NCBI RefSeq assembly: GCF_017168235.1
Contig: NZ_JABFAO010000076.1
Span: forward strand, 1-64,000
Origin: Rhodococcus sp. KRD197
GTDB lineage: Bacteria; Actinomycetota; Actinomycetes; Mycobacteriales; Mycobacteriaceae
Reading direction: 5' to 3'
DNA: 64,000 nt
Within the stretch, counting starts at the first letter, position 1. The number at the start of each line of letters is the position of its first letter. Both the position numbers and the translations under genes were made by a program. Below, piece after piece: positions 41,352-50,160 of this stretch. The notes beneath the pieces are model-generated. The model saw nothing but the letters and a program-made list of their open reading frames with translations, was not told the DNA's origin and did no database searches.

Positions 41352-42835
41352 GGCGTTTCCTTCGTCAATGCGAGCACCGCGCGGCGGGTGTCGACTTTTC
41401 CGTTGGCGGTGAGTGGTAGTTCTTCGAGTACGACGCAGCGCGTCGGCATCTTGGCAGGTTCGAGCAGCGCGGACAGCGCCGTCAGGACTGCGGGTTCGGA
41501 CGTCGTTGCCGTCACGACGATGGCCAGTCCCCGCTCCTCGGTGGGCTTGACGACAATGACGGACTGAACGCAGTCGAGCGACTCGACCGCGGCCGATATT
41601 TCGGACACGCTCGTGCGTACTCCGTTGGACTTGAAGATGTCGTCTCGACGCCCGGTGAAGTAGAGGTGCCCGTCGGGGTCGACACGGCCGTAATCCCCTG
41701 TGAAAAGGCACCGTTCACCGGTAGCGGCATCGGTACCGAAGCGTTCGGCGCTGAGGTGTTCGGCGTTCCAGTAGCCACTCATGACGTGCGGCCCGATAGC
41801 GACAATCTGACCTTCGTTGCCCGTTTCGACTTCCTGGCCGTCGTCGTCGACTATGGACACCTTGGTGCCGGGGATCGCCCGCCCCACCGACCCTGGGCGG
41901 TGGCGGTCGATATCGGGTTCGGCGATCGTCACGCGCTTGCATTCGGTGATTCCGTACATGGCGATGATCGCTGCATTCGGGAACACACCGCGCAACTGCG
42001 CTATTCGTGACGGGGGGAGGTCCGCTCCGGTGCTGGTGACCATCCGTACCGTCTCGATGCTGCCGCCACGGGAGAGGAGCGTGTGCAGCATGCCTGCAAC
42101 GGCAGGCACCGCCGGCACGACGGTCACCGGTCGCGACCGAATGGTCTTCAGAAGACCCAAGGCGTCCGCAGCGTCCGCGAGCACCACCGAAGCACCGGCG
42201 GAGAAGGACAGCAGAATCTGATACAGGCCGTAGTCGAAGGACAAAGGGGACATCAGCAGTACCTGGTCGGATGCCCTGTATTCGAGCCGCTGCCCGATCG
42301 AGTCCACGGCGAAGACCACTGCGGCAGCCGGGCAGATCACACCCTTGGGCTTGGAAGTGCTGCCCGAGGTGTACATCAGTAGCGCGGGCTCCGCTCCGGC
42401 GACCGGGCGGTGCACGGTTTGCTCGAGAGTCTCGACAGCGATGAGGTCACTCCAGGTCAGAACCGTTGAACCACTCGAAAATTCGTCGCTCGGTAGGGAC
42501 TGGACCACGATGAGGGCTGCCGTGCAATCCGCTGCCACGGAGTGCAATTGACTGTCAGTCGTCGACGGGGGAAGCGGAACGGCGATCGCACCGACCGTCC
42601 ACGCTGCGAAGATCAGCAAGACTGCCGGCACATCGTTGGGCAACCGTGTGACGACACGATCCCCGGGACATACGCCCGTCGCGGCGAGTGCGGCCGCTGT
42701 CTCGGCGACCAGACCGGCCAGGTCCCCGTACTCGACCGTGTGCCCGCCGGGGGCGTGGAGCGCGATCGAAGTCGGTGACTTCGCAGCGGTGTCGTGCAGT
42801 AGGCCAAGGGGAGTCGACGCCAGGGTCGTGTTCAT
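41348..42835 (-). CDS. AMP-dependent ligase (amino-acid adenylating candidate)
   Basis: A 495-residue ANL-family enzyme. The P-loop is LLMYTSGSTSKPKGVICPAA, then AMYGITECKR, the hinge region FTGDYGRVDPDGHLYFTGRR and the C-terminal catalytic Lys in LPLTANGKVDTRRA. The stand-alone adenylation-domain look and its 4-nt overlap with the decarboxylase-carrier fusion suggest that it loads an amino acid onto that carrier, as VinN and FlvN do in vicenistatin and fluvirucin biosynthesis. The amino acid cannot be read from the sequence by eye. A CoA-ligase role is the alternative. Confidence 0.85.
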   Translation of the reverse strand: MNTTLASTPLGLLHDTAAKSPTSIALHAPGGHTVEYGDLAGLVAETAAALAATGVCPGDRVVTRLPNDVPAVLLIFAAWTVGAIAVPLPPSTTDSQLHSVAADCTAALIVVQSLPSDEFSSGSTVLTWSDLIAVETLEQTVHRPVAGAEPALLMYTSGSTSKPKGVICPAAAVVFAVDSIGQRLEYRASDQVLLMSPLSFDYGLYQILLSFSAGASVVLADAADALGLLKTIRSRPVTVVPAVPAVAGMLHTLLSRGGSIETVRMVTSTGADLPPSRIAQLRGVFPNAAIIAMYGITECKRVTIAEPDIDRHRPGSVGRAIPGTKVSIVDDDGQEVETGNEGQIVAIGPHVMSGYWNAEHLSAERFGTDAATGERCLFTGDYGRVDPDGHLYFTGRRDDIFKSNGVRTSVSEISAAVESLDCVQSVIVVKPTEERGLAIVVTATTSEPAVLTALSALLEPAKMPTRCVVLEELPLTANGKVDTRRAVLALTKETP

Positions 42836-44319
42836 CTCGCTCCGTTTCGTGCTGTTCGGTCGGTCGAGGGGAGGTACAGGTGGGCGATGATCGCGCCGGC
42901 CACGAGGAAGACTGCTCCGACGGTGAAGGCGGCGGTAGATCCGGTGGAGAACGCGGACATTGCCGCGTTGTGTAGTTCCCGATCGCCCAGTCGGTCGGCC
43001 TCGGCCAGGGTTGCGCCGAGCGACCCAGTCTCGGTCGACGTTTCGCGTAGTCCAGCTTGGTAGAAGCCGGCCAGGACCGAACCGAGGACCGCGACGCCCA
43101 GGGAGAATCCGATTTCCTGCATCGTGTCGTTGACCGCTGCGGCCTCGCCCACGCGATGGGAGGGCACGGAGGCAACCATGGATTCGGTGACGAGCGGGAG
43201 CGCCATTCCGACGCCGATGCCTGCGAAGAACACCGCACCCAGCACGGTGCTCAGTTCGCCTCCGAACGCGGAGAGCGTGATCGAGGCGATCGCTGCGGTG
43301 ACGAGGCCGCCCACGACGACGGGTCGGCGACCGAAGGCGCTCGAACACGGCGTGGATACAGCAACTCCGATCAGCAACGCAAGCGTCACCGGCGCGACAG
43401 CGAACCCGGCCGTCGACGGTGACAGCCCGAACTGGAACTGGAGTTTTTGGGTCAGTACGAACAATGTCCCGGCGAGAGCGAAGAACAACAGCATGTTCGA
43501 GACCGACGCGCCGAAGAACTCACGACGTTGCTCTCGGGTTCGCGGCGGCTCGTCACCGGTGCTGTCGGGTTTCTTGCCGCTCACTGCCCACGCTGCTGCG
43601 GCGAGGACACAGGCGACCGCGATCAGAGCGATGCCGGGCAGCATCTCGTCGCTGACAATCGTCACACCCAGCACGAAGGTGGTGATGGCGCCGGCAGCGA
43701 GCACGAGAAGCCGGACGTCGACCGCTGATTGCGGCAGCTTTGCCTGCGGACGCACCAGGACAAGAATGGCAGTGGCCATCGCGGCTGAACCGACGGCCGA
43801 CACCACGAAGATGTAGTTCCAGCCCCATCCGTCGACGAGGATTCCGCCGATGATCGGGCCTCCTGCCGCCCCGGCCACCGATACCGCACTCCACACTGCG
43901 ATGGCCCTCGATCGGCCCGCCTCGGAAGTCGTGGCGACGACGAGCGCGAGGGTCGACGGCATCACGCACGCGGCGCCGACGCCCATCACCGCACGGGAGA
44001 TCATGATGGTCGGCACGTTGTCGACGGCAGCTGCTGCGGCTCCGCCCAGTCCGGTCGCCAGCAGACCGAGCAGCAATACGGTCCGCGCTCCCGTTCGGTT
44101 GCACAGGTATCCCGCAGGTAGCAGCATGGCCGCGAACGTCACCGAGTAAATGACGACGACCAGGCGCATGGCTGCTGCCGAGAGCCCGAGTTCGGTGGCC
44201 ATCGTCGGCAGGGCGACATTGATGGCAGAGCTGTTGAAGATGACGATCGTGACAGCCGCCGACATGGCGACCAGGACGACCCAGGGTCGTCGGCTGACCT
44301 GTACCTCGGTCGCGGTCAT
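42832..44319 (-). CDS. MFS exporter, DHA2 (14-helix) type
   Basis: A 495-residue transporter. Motif A-like loop GYLCNRTGARTVLLLGLLAT lies between helices 2 and 3, and the motif C-like VSVAGAAGGPIIGGILVDGW marks an antiporter exporter. About 14 helices are predictable. Such proton antiporters export drugs and natural products. It overlaps its neighbours by 4 nt in the biosynthetic operon, so the likely cargo is the cluster product or an intermediate. Confidence 0.87.
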   Translation of the reverse strand: MTATEVQVSRRPWVVLVAMSAAVTIVIFNSSAINVALPTMATELGLSAAAMRLVVVIYSVTFAAMLLPAGYLCNRTGARTVLLLGLLATGLGGAAAAAVDNVPTIMISRAVMGVGAACVMPSTLALVVATTSEAGRSRAIAVWSAVSVAGAAGGPIIGGILVDGWGWNYIFVVSAVGSAAMATAILVLVRPQAKLPQSAVDVRLLVLAAGAITTFVLGVTIVSDEMLPGIALIAVACVLAAAAWAVSGKKPDSTGDEPPRTREQRREFFGASVSNMLLFFALAGTLFVLTQKLQFQFGLSPSTAGFAVAPVTLALLIGVAVSTPCSSAFGRRPVVVGGLVTAAIASITLSAFGGELSTVLGAVFFAGIGVGMALPLVTESMVASVPSHRVGEAAAVNDTMQEIGFSLGVAVLGSVLAGFYQAGLRETSTETGSLGATLAEADRLGDRELHNAAMSAFSTGSTAAFTVGAVFLVAGAIIAHLYLPSTDRTARNGAR

Positions 44320-45578
44320 AGCGCACCCATCGAGATGGCGCGGTTGCGCCGACGCAGCACGTACATCGCGGCCGATCCGAATAGAAGCGACACGCCTGCG
44401 ACCACGTACAGCACGGTGAAGCCGTGGTCGAGTCGCAGGATCGCGACCCCCACCACAGGGGCCAGCGCGCTGGGGGCGACGACAGCCGAGTTGAGCAGCC
44501 CGAGGTCTCGGCCGTGGTGTCTGGGATCGGGGAGCAACTCGGTGAGCAGTGCGAACGTCGGCCCCATGAACGCGCCGAGTCCGACTCCGAAGGCAACTGC
44601 CGCACAGAGGATCACGGGCCAGGAGGAGGTGAACCCGAATACCGAGGCCGCAAGTCCTGCGAGCGCCGAGCCGATGATTGCCGGCCCGGTCCGGTCCTCG
44701 ATACGGTCGGACAGCCTCCCGAACACCAGAGCGCTCACCACGACGGACACCACGAAGAGCCCGGTCAACAGAATGAGAGCGCGAGCGGGCTCCGGCCGTG
44801 CAAGCTCGTCGTGCACGAAGAAGTAGAGGAACTGAGTCACGTTGCCCAGCCCGAACAGGACAAGCGTTCGGCTGGTCCATCCCAGCCACAACTGTGGTGT
44901 CGAGGTGTGCTCGCGGTTGCGTTCAGGCCCCGGCGAGGGCGGTGTGAGAACCGATTTCGGCTCACGTGTGGTCGACACGAAGATGAACGGCGCCGCCAGC
45001 AGTACGACGACGCCGGCTACGACCAGGTACGAGACGGACAGATCGGTGGAGACCGACGCGACGACAGTACCGAGCAAGGCGGCGAACATCTGCGCTGCCG
45101 CGAGTTTCCCGCCGATGCGAGCACGGTGTGCGACCGGAATCCGATCGGCGACAGTTGCTTCCACGCCACATTGGATCGCGGCGATTCCGGCTTGTGTCGC
45201 GCACCACCAGATGACAAGTTCCACACCGCTGTCGGCTTGTCCCGTCATGACCAGACAGGCCGCTGCGAGAACGACACCGACCAGCGACACCGTCCGTCTG
45301 TCGACGGTCTGCAGGAATCGATCGGACAAGGCCCCGATCAGGGGATAGCTGATGAGCATGACCGCGCTGCCCGCCGCGGAGATCAATCCGAAGAAGAGCT
45401 CTTTGTCGGAGGGGTACATACGTTCGGTCGCGACCGCGAGCAATACCTGCGTCGGCGCGAAGAACGCCACCCACCCGGCGAGCCCCGCGAGGGCGAGTCC
45501 GGTTTCGAGTCCGCGCGGAGCCGGGGACTCGACGGGCCCGCGCCCGATGCGCCTGCCCTGGGCCGATTCGATCGTCAT
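44316..45578 (-). CDS. MFS transporter, 12-helix
   Basis: A 420-residue transporter with about 12 helices. The first cytoplasmic loop is LIGALSDRFLQTVDRRTVSL and the central loop is charged (TTREPKSVLTPPSPGPERNR). The equivalent loop in the second half is FGRLSDRIEDRTGPAIIGSA. It belongs to a different MFS branch from the DHA2 gene next door. Two consecutive MFS genes in the operon suggest either separate cargo or redundancy in export/self-protection. Confidence 0.85.
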   Translation of the reverse strand: MTIESAQGRRIGRGPVESPAPRGLETGLALAGLAGWVAFFAPTQVLLAVATERMYPSDKELFFGLISAAGSAVMLISYPLIGALSDRFLQTVDRRTVSLVGVVLAAACLVMTGQADSGVELVIWWCATQAGIAAIQCGVEATVADRIPVAHRARIGGKLAAAQMFAALLGTVVASVSTDLSVSYLVVAGVVVLLAAPFIFVSTTREPKSVLTPPSPGPERNREHTSTPQLWLGWTSRTLVLFGLGNVTQFLYFFVHDELARPEPARALILLTGLFVVSVVVSALVFGRLSDRIEDRTGPAIIGSALAGLAASVFGFTSSWPVILCAAVAFGVGLGAFMGPTFALLTELLPDPRHHGRDLGLLNSAVVAPSALAPVVGVAILRLDHGFTVLYVVAGVSLLFGSAAMYVLRRRNRAISMGAL

Positions 45579-46318
45579 GGGATGCTCACCGACCCGACGG
45601 TCGTGCGGACGATCCGCTCCACCAGAGAAAACAGTTCCTCACTGTTGTCCGTGGTGAGGAAGTGTCCCCCGTCGATAGTGGTCATGGAGAATTCTCTGCT
45701 TGTGTGCCGGTCCCACTGTGCGAGGGAAGCCGTCGAGACCAGCCGGTCGGTGGTACCGCCGATTGCGTGGATCGGTATCGGCAATGTCGTGGTGTCGTCG
45801 ACACGGTTGCTCTGACACACCCTGATGTCGTCTTTGACGACGGCCAGCAGCGGACCGAGCCATTCCGGCCGGTCCAACAGCACTGCTGGTAGGCCGTCGA
45901 ACTCGGCGAGCGCGTGCGCGATTTCCAGATCGGTCAAGGAGTCCAGCGGAAGCGGGAGTGTGGGCACGTGCGGCGGCGCACCGGCTGCGACCACCAACGA
46001 CTCGGGCAGTCGGCGCCCTGCATCGAGTGCACGAACGGCAAGCCGGTAGGCCACGAGGGCGCCCATGCTGTGGCCGAACAGCACGTACGGCTTGTTCATC
46101 ACATCCGCGAGCTCGATCTCCAGGAGATCGAGCAGTGCGGACAGATCCGTGAAACGTTGTTCACGGCGGCGGTTCTCGCGACCTGGAAGCTGGACGGGAA
46201 CGACGTCGAGGATGGCGGAGTCGGACCAGCGCCGGTACACCGAGGCCGATCCGCCGGCATGGTGAAAGCACAGCACAGTAGGCGATTCCGTGACAGCCTC
46301 TGCAGCAGAATCGATCAT
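45575..46318 (-). CDS. Type II thioesterase
   Basis: A 247-residue alpha/beta hydrolase of the TEII class that accompanies PKS and NRPS systems. It begins TVLCFHHAGGSASVYRRWSD, has the nucleophile elbow LFGHSMGALVAYRLA, and the catalytic His is in IDGGHFLTTDN. TEII enzymes free stalled carrier proteins of wrong acyl groups and sometimes release the product. Because the PKS module here has no built-in thioesterase and release is expected through the tetronate synthase, editing is the likelier role. Confidence 0.88.
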   Translation of the reverse strand: MIDSAAEAVTESPTVLCFHHAGGSASVYRRWSDSAILDVVPVQLPGRENRRREQRFTDLSALLDLLEIELADVMNKPYVLFGHSMGALVAYRLAVRALDAGRRLPESLVVAAGAPPHVPTLPLPLDSLTDLEIAHALAEFDGLPAVLLDRPEWLGPLLAVVKDDIRVCQSNRVDDTTTLPIPIHAIGGTTDRLVSTASLAQWDRHTSREFSMTTIDGGHFLTTDNSEELFSLVERIVRTTVGSVSIP

Positions 46319-47421
46319 GCTGCACGCCTGCCCAGATCGACCGGTGACAACATCGACAGGCGTGACCCCAGCGAGAGAATCAGCGACAGGGCCGCACCTG
46401 CAACCGGCTTGAGCCCGGTCTGCTGCATCAACGCCACGATGGTCCACAACCGGATAGCCGTCATGTGTTCGGGCGAGCCATGGACATCGTCGAATTCGAT
46501 GACGCGCGAGTTCACTATGCGGTCTCGCACCAGCTGTGATTCAGCTGCAGGGGTGATCTCGTCCTGGCTGCTCTTGATGTAGAGAACCGGAATCTTGATG
46601 CGGTCGAGTTCGCGATCGTCCAGAGCGCAGCCGGCCAGCGTCGACGCCAATGCCGAACCTGTAGCGCCGGTGACGTGTTCGAGAGTGCGGACGGTGGCTG
46701 CGGGCAGCTCACCTGATATCGATGCGCTCCCGAAGAGGTACTTGATCGGTGCCCCGACCGTTACCATCGAACGAATGCGAGGATCGGTCGCCGCGGCTTT
46801 CAGAACGAGGGTGCCACCGAAGCTCATCGCGAGTGCGTGGACGCCTTCGATCATCATGCGTGTCGACACTGCATCGACGATGGCCGAGATCAGCACCGAA
46901 CTGTTCTCGCTGTAGCGAGTCGAATTCTCACCTACCCCGGGAAAGTCGGCGATCACCACTGCCATACCTAGTGCGCGTGCGGACAGCAGCATCTCTGCCC
47001 ACTGTTCTTTCGGGCTGACTATCCCGCCGATCACCACGAGTAGCGGACTCGGACCGTCGGTGGGTAGTCCCCGGAACCAGACCGGCACGGTGGACCCGTC
47101 GAGCCCGACAGTGAGCTTCTCCACGCCGTCGATCTCCGCTGCCCAATTCGTGAACGCGGCGGTGCATGCCTTGTACGCCTGCTTCCGACGAGGCGAGGAG
47201 GCGAAAGGAAAGCGGGCCAGGTTGAAAAGCTGTATGGCCTCGCGGTCTCGACCAGCCTCCAGTCGAGCAGTGCCTTCTGCGAACCATGCGTCCGCCCATC
47301 CGCCTTCCCCGTCCTCCAGAGTGGTGATGGAGTCGAGGATCCTTCGAGTGTGCCTGGGACCCATTCCCTGGGCGCGCGCATGCAGGGCGACCAGGGTCTT
47401 CAAGTCGTCGAGGTAGTCCAT
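46315..47421 (-). CDS. Alpha/beta hydrolase, Agg5-like (tetronate acetate elimination)
   Basis: A 368-residue hydrolase-fold enzyme of the FrsA/DPO-hydrolase-like group. A helical N-terminal part (about 1-110) precedes LLVVIGGIVSPKEQW, the nucleophile elbow ALAMSFGGTLVLKAA, the Asp in LYIKSSQDEITP and His in DDVHGSPEH. In the agglomerin pathway Agg5, of this fold, eliminates acetate from the acetylated tetronate to form an exocyclic methylene. Position next to the E2-like acyltransferase, ACP and FkbH genes supports the same job here. ATG 47421 starts 5 nt after the previous stop. Confidence 0.84.
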   Translation of the reverse strand: MDYLDDLKTLVALHARAQGMGPRHTRRILDSITTLEDGEGGWADAWFAEGTARLEAGRDREAIQLFNLARFPFASSPRRKQAYKACTAAFTNWAAEIDGVEKLTVGLDGSTVPVWFRGLPTDGPSPLLVVIGGIVSPKEQWAEMLLSARALGMAVVIADFPGVGENSTRYSENSSVLISAIVDAVSTRMMIEGVHALAMSFGGTLVLKAAATDPRIRSMVTVGAPIKYLFGSASISGELPAATVRTLEHVTGATGSALASTLAGCALDDRELDRIKIPVLYIKSSQDEITPAAESQLVRDRIVNSRVIEFDDVHGSPEHMTAIRLWTIVALMQQTGLKPVAGAALSLILSLGSRLSMLSPVDLGRRAA

Positions 47422-47425
47422 GATG

Positions 47426-48214
47426 TCAAACGGTCCGTTCGAGTTCGGGTGCGGTTCGTGCGACGGGGGATTCCAGCGCCGAGACAAGGTCTGCGGCGAC
47501 CTCGGCCGCCAGAGCGCCGTCGATCACCCGGTGGTCGAAAGTCAGCGACAGCGGTAGCACCGTCCTGCTGACGACGGTGTCGTTCACGAGTGCGACGGTC
47601 TCGGTCAGTCTGCTGATCCCCACCGTCATCGTGGTGCCTCCGTCTGAATAGAAGTGCCGGATCGGACGGTGGCCCAGTGAGGTGACGGCAACGGTTCCCA
47701 GCGATCGGTGGCCCCATGGCAGCAGGGTGGCCAATTCGAAGGCGGCACGGCCGGCCACACCGGGAAGGAACTGCAGAGCGCGGACGGGCCCACGGTCGCC
47801 CGCCTCGAGCCGTGTACGTGTCGCAGCTATCCATTCGGTGACTTCGGTGGCCGATACATTCTGTGCGGCAGCGAGAATCGCCGACTGCACAGTTCTCGTC
47901 CCTGCGACGGTGATGTCGAACGACAGCTTCACGTCGACATCACGGTGACGCGCCACGAACGGCAGACCGAGGGAGGTGAACGAGGAGTTCGCCTCCGGGT
48001 GGCGCACCCAGACCGTGCCGACAGCAGCGACGACCTGGGCAACGATCGACGCGGCGGCCGTGTCGGCTCTGCGGGCGAGCATCGCCGACGCATCCACCTC
48101 CACGCCGAGGTACACCGGACTGCGACCGCCGTTGCCTGCGAGGAACGCAAGGGTGTGCCATCGGCTGTTCGGCACCACCCCAAGACTCCGAGCCATCGAC
48201 ACCAGCGAGGTCAT
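47426..48214 (-). CDS. Stand-alone 2-oxoacid-dehydrogenase-type acyltransferase, Agg4-like
   Basis: A 262-residue protein that is only the catalytic domain of an E2 (dihydrolipoyl acyltransferase). The C-terminal SLTFDHRVIDGALAAEVAADL carries the catalytic His and Asp of the DHRxxDG motif, and TVAVTSLGHRPI is also E2-like. The lipoyl and subunit-binding domains are missing. In agglomerin biosynthesis Agg4, of this type, acetylates the primary hydroxyl of the tetronate before elimination. Location between the hydrolase and ACP genes fits that. ATG 48214 overlaps the ACP stop by 4 nt. Confidence 0.86.
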   Translation of the reverse strand: MTSLVSMARSLGVVPNSRWHTLAFLAGNGGRSPVYLGVEVDASAMLARRADTAAASIVAQVVAAVGTVWVRHPEANSSFTSLGLPFVARHRDVDVKLSFDITVAGTRTVQSAILAAAQNVSATEVTEWIAATRTRLEAGDRGPVRALQFLPGVAGRAAFELATLLPWGHRSLGTVAVTSLGHRPIRHFYSDGGTTMTVGISRLTETVALVNDTVVSRTVLPLSLTFDHRVIDGALAAEVAADLVSALESPVARTAPELERTV

Positions 48215-48432
48215 GCCGTGGCGACCTTGTAGATGTCCTGCAGGCTCGTGCTTTCCATGGCGCGAACGACCGAGACCGGTCTGCCTGTCTCGCCCTCCAC
48301 TGCTGTGATGACTTTCAACAGGTAGAGCGAGTCCCATCCGGCGATGCCGTCGAATGGAGTCGACAGGCCCGACTGCGTGATGTCCAAGCCGCTTTCAGCG
48401 CGTACCAGCTCGACGAATCGTTCCTCGGTCAT
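48211..48432 (-). CDS. Acyl carrier protein for glyceryl unit, Agg3-like
   Basis: A 73-residue carrier protein. The phosphopantetheine Ser is in IAGWDSLYLLKVI (S35), inside a normal four-helix ACP length. It lies 3 nt after the FkbH-like gene, which in tetronate pathways loads a glyceryl group from 1,3-bisphosphoglycerate onto such an ACP. The GWDSL form is typical of these discrete glyceryl/amino-acyl carriers rather than the fatty-acid DSLD form. Confidence 0.87.
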   Translation of the reverse strand: MTEERFVELVRAESGLDITQSGLSTPFDGIAGWDSLYLLKVITAVEGETGRPVSVVRAMESTSLQDIYKVATA

Positions 48433-48435
48433 TGT

Positions 48436-50160
48436 TCATCTCTCCTTGATGTCTACGTACAGCGGCACCGACGGCGCGTCGGCGGCAGCCAGGACGAATT
48501 GGTCGGAGTCCGAACTCAGGCCGTGCGCTGCACGATGATCGTGCGAGGACACGCGGAACCCGTGATCGAGGTACAGGCTGGCGGTGGCCGAGTTCTTCGC
48601 GCTCGGTGTGCGCCAAGCGATCATCCCCGTTTGCCCACGCGTGAACTCGCCCTGCGCTACGTACGCGAGCAGAGCGGTTTCCACCCCGCGAGCCAAGACC
48701 CGGCAGGACAGCGCGAAGTTGCGCACGAATGTGGTCGTGCCTGCACGCTCGAGGAACACAGCGCCGACGATTCCGTGGTCGCCGAACCGGTCCGCGCATT
48801 CGATTGCCAGCACTGCGGACTGCGGATTCTCGATCCACGACCGCACGGCCTGTTCGTCCATGCGCAGAGTTGTCAGGTTGAACTGATTGGTGCGTTGCGT
48901 GATCTGCGCGATCCGAGCGATCTCGACGCCGAGGGGTTCGAAGACCACCACGGTCGTTCCGAGATCGCGCAGATAGGTCTCGATGTCCTGCGCTCGCTCG
49001 CGCAGCGACTTGCGTTGCATCTCGATTCGATACCTGGCCGTTCGTGCTGTGTCCTCATCCGTGATGGACGTGGTGGTGAACCACCCGTCGCGCAGTAGCG
49101 ATACGACATGCAACGCGGGCTCATCCGGGTCGACGGCCACGATCGGCAGGGTAGGCATGGCCGAGCGCATCGCACCCCGCTCCGACGGGGAATCGTCGAC
49201 GAAGACGAAGGAGTCCACACCGATTCCGAGACCGGCCGCGACCTCGACCAGATTGCCGGGCTTGGGGTTCCAATCGGCTCGTATGCTGACGAAATCGCTT
49301 TCGCTCAGGTCGGAGTCGGGGTGGTCCAGCAGTGCCCGTCGGACGAGGTCGTCGTCGTTCTTGCTCAGAATCGACAGCAGCACTCCCTGGGAGGCGAGCT
49401 GGCGAAGTGCGCGTCGAAACGCTGCGTATGCCTCCCCGGAATGGCCGTGTCGAAAGTTGATACCGTCGATGCCATCCTCGGAAAGAATTCCCTCCCAAAG
49501 GGTTCCATCGAGGTCGAGAGCGAGCGCCTTGCTGGCGAAGCCGCGACGCGAACGGGCGATGTGGCCGATCTGACGCGCGCACTCGCGCATGTAGTCGGTG
49601 CCGAGCGCTATGCCGACGTAGGCCGCCATACGAGGATCGGCCAAGGGGCCGATCTCGGTGAGAATTGCATCCGCATCCAGAACCACGATCGAGGGGTCCG
49701 CCACGGCCAGGTCGAGCAACCGCGCATTGAATCGGCGCCACGCGGCACCGATTCGTGCTTTGGATGTCAGGTCTATCGACATCGCAAGCACGGCCATGGG
49801 CAAAGGGATCGTCGTGAGGACAGTCAGCCGCCGTGTTGCATGAGCCGGCAGGGACTCCTCGAGCTGGGTGGCGACGAGATCGAGGGCCTTGGTGATGTCC
49901 TGCGCCGTCCAGGTGTCGCCGAGGTGATCCAGGACCACCTTCGCATCGAGCATCACGACGGTCATCATCGGGTCGTGTTCGAAGACCTGAGCTCGGTCGT
50001 CCATCAATTCCAGAGCCCAGGTGCCGTATCCACCGATGCGAATCGCCGAGGTGAAGCCATGTCGCGCAAGCTCCGCGACGAGAGGGGCTTCGAGTCCGCG
50101 GACGGTCGAACTACCGAGTATCGATAACGCAATCGGATCGTGCGGGTTGGTGGTGGTCAC
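48436..50160 (-). CDS. FkbH-like glyceryl-ACP synthase (HAD-IIIC), Agg2-like
   Basis: A 574-residue FkbH-family protein. The N-terminal third is SGNH-like (ILGSSTVRG, GGYGTWALE). The HAD domain follows: motif I LALDLDGTLWEGILSEDG, SILSKNDDDLVRRAL, and FVFVDDSPSERGAM. The C-terminal quarter is acyltransferase-like, with FNLTTLRMDE, FGDHGIVGAVFLE and RNFALSCRVLARGVE. Most FkbH proteins show LDLDNTLWGG, so DGT here is a small variation that restores the classical HAD DxDGT. The family dephosphorylates bisphosphoglycerate and transfers the glyceryl group to ACP. It overlaps the KASIII gene by 4 nt. Confidence 0.9.
   Translation of the reverse strand: MTTTNPHDPIALSILGSSTVRGLEAPLVAELARHGFTSAIRIGGYGTWALELMDDRAQVFEHDPMMTVVMLDAKVVLDHLGDTWTAQDITKALDLVATQLEESLPAHATRRLTVLTTIPLPMAVLAMSIDLTSKARIGAAWRRFNARLLDLAVADPSIVVLDADAILTEIGPLADPRMAAYVGIALGTDYMRECARQIGHIARSRRGFASKALALDLDGTLWEGILSEDGIDGINFRHGHSGEAYAAFRRALRQLASQGVLLSILSKNDDDLVRRALLDHPDSDLSESDFVSIRADWNPKPGNLVEVAAGLGIGVDSFVFVDDSPSERGAMRSAMPTLPIVAVDPDEPALHVVSLLRDGWFTTTSITDEDTARTARYRIEMQRKSLRERAQDIETYLRDLGTTVVVFEPLGVEIARIAQITQRTNQFNLTTLRMDEQAVRSWIENPQSAVLAIECADRFGDHGIVGAVFLERAGTTTFVRNFALSCRVLARGVETALLAYVAQGEFTRGQTGMIAWRTPSAKNSATASLYLDHGFRVSSHDHRAAHGLSSDSDQFVLAAADAPSVPLYVDIKER

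Noticed and set aside
48436-50160. FkbH protein as part of a methoxymalonyl-ACP pathway
   Set aside because: The partner genes for methoxymalonyl-ACP (acyl-ACP dehydrogenase, 3-hydroxyacyl dehydrogenase and O-methyltransferase in one cassette) are not arranged around it, whereas all tetronate partners are directly adjacent.
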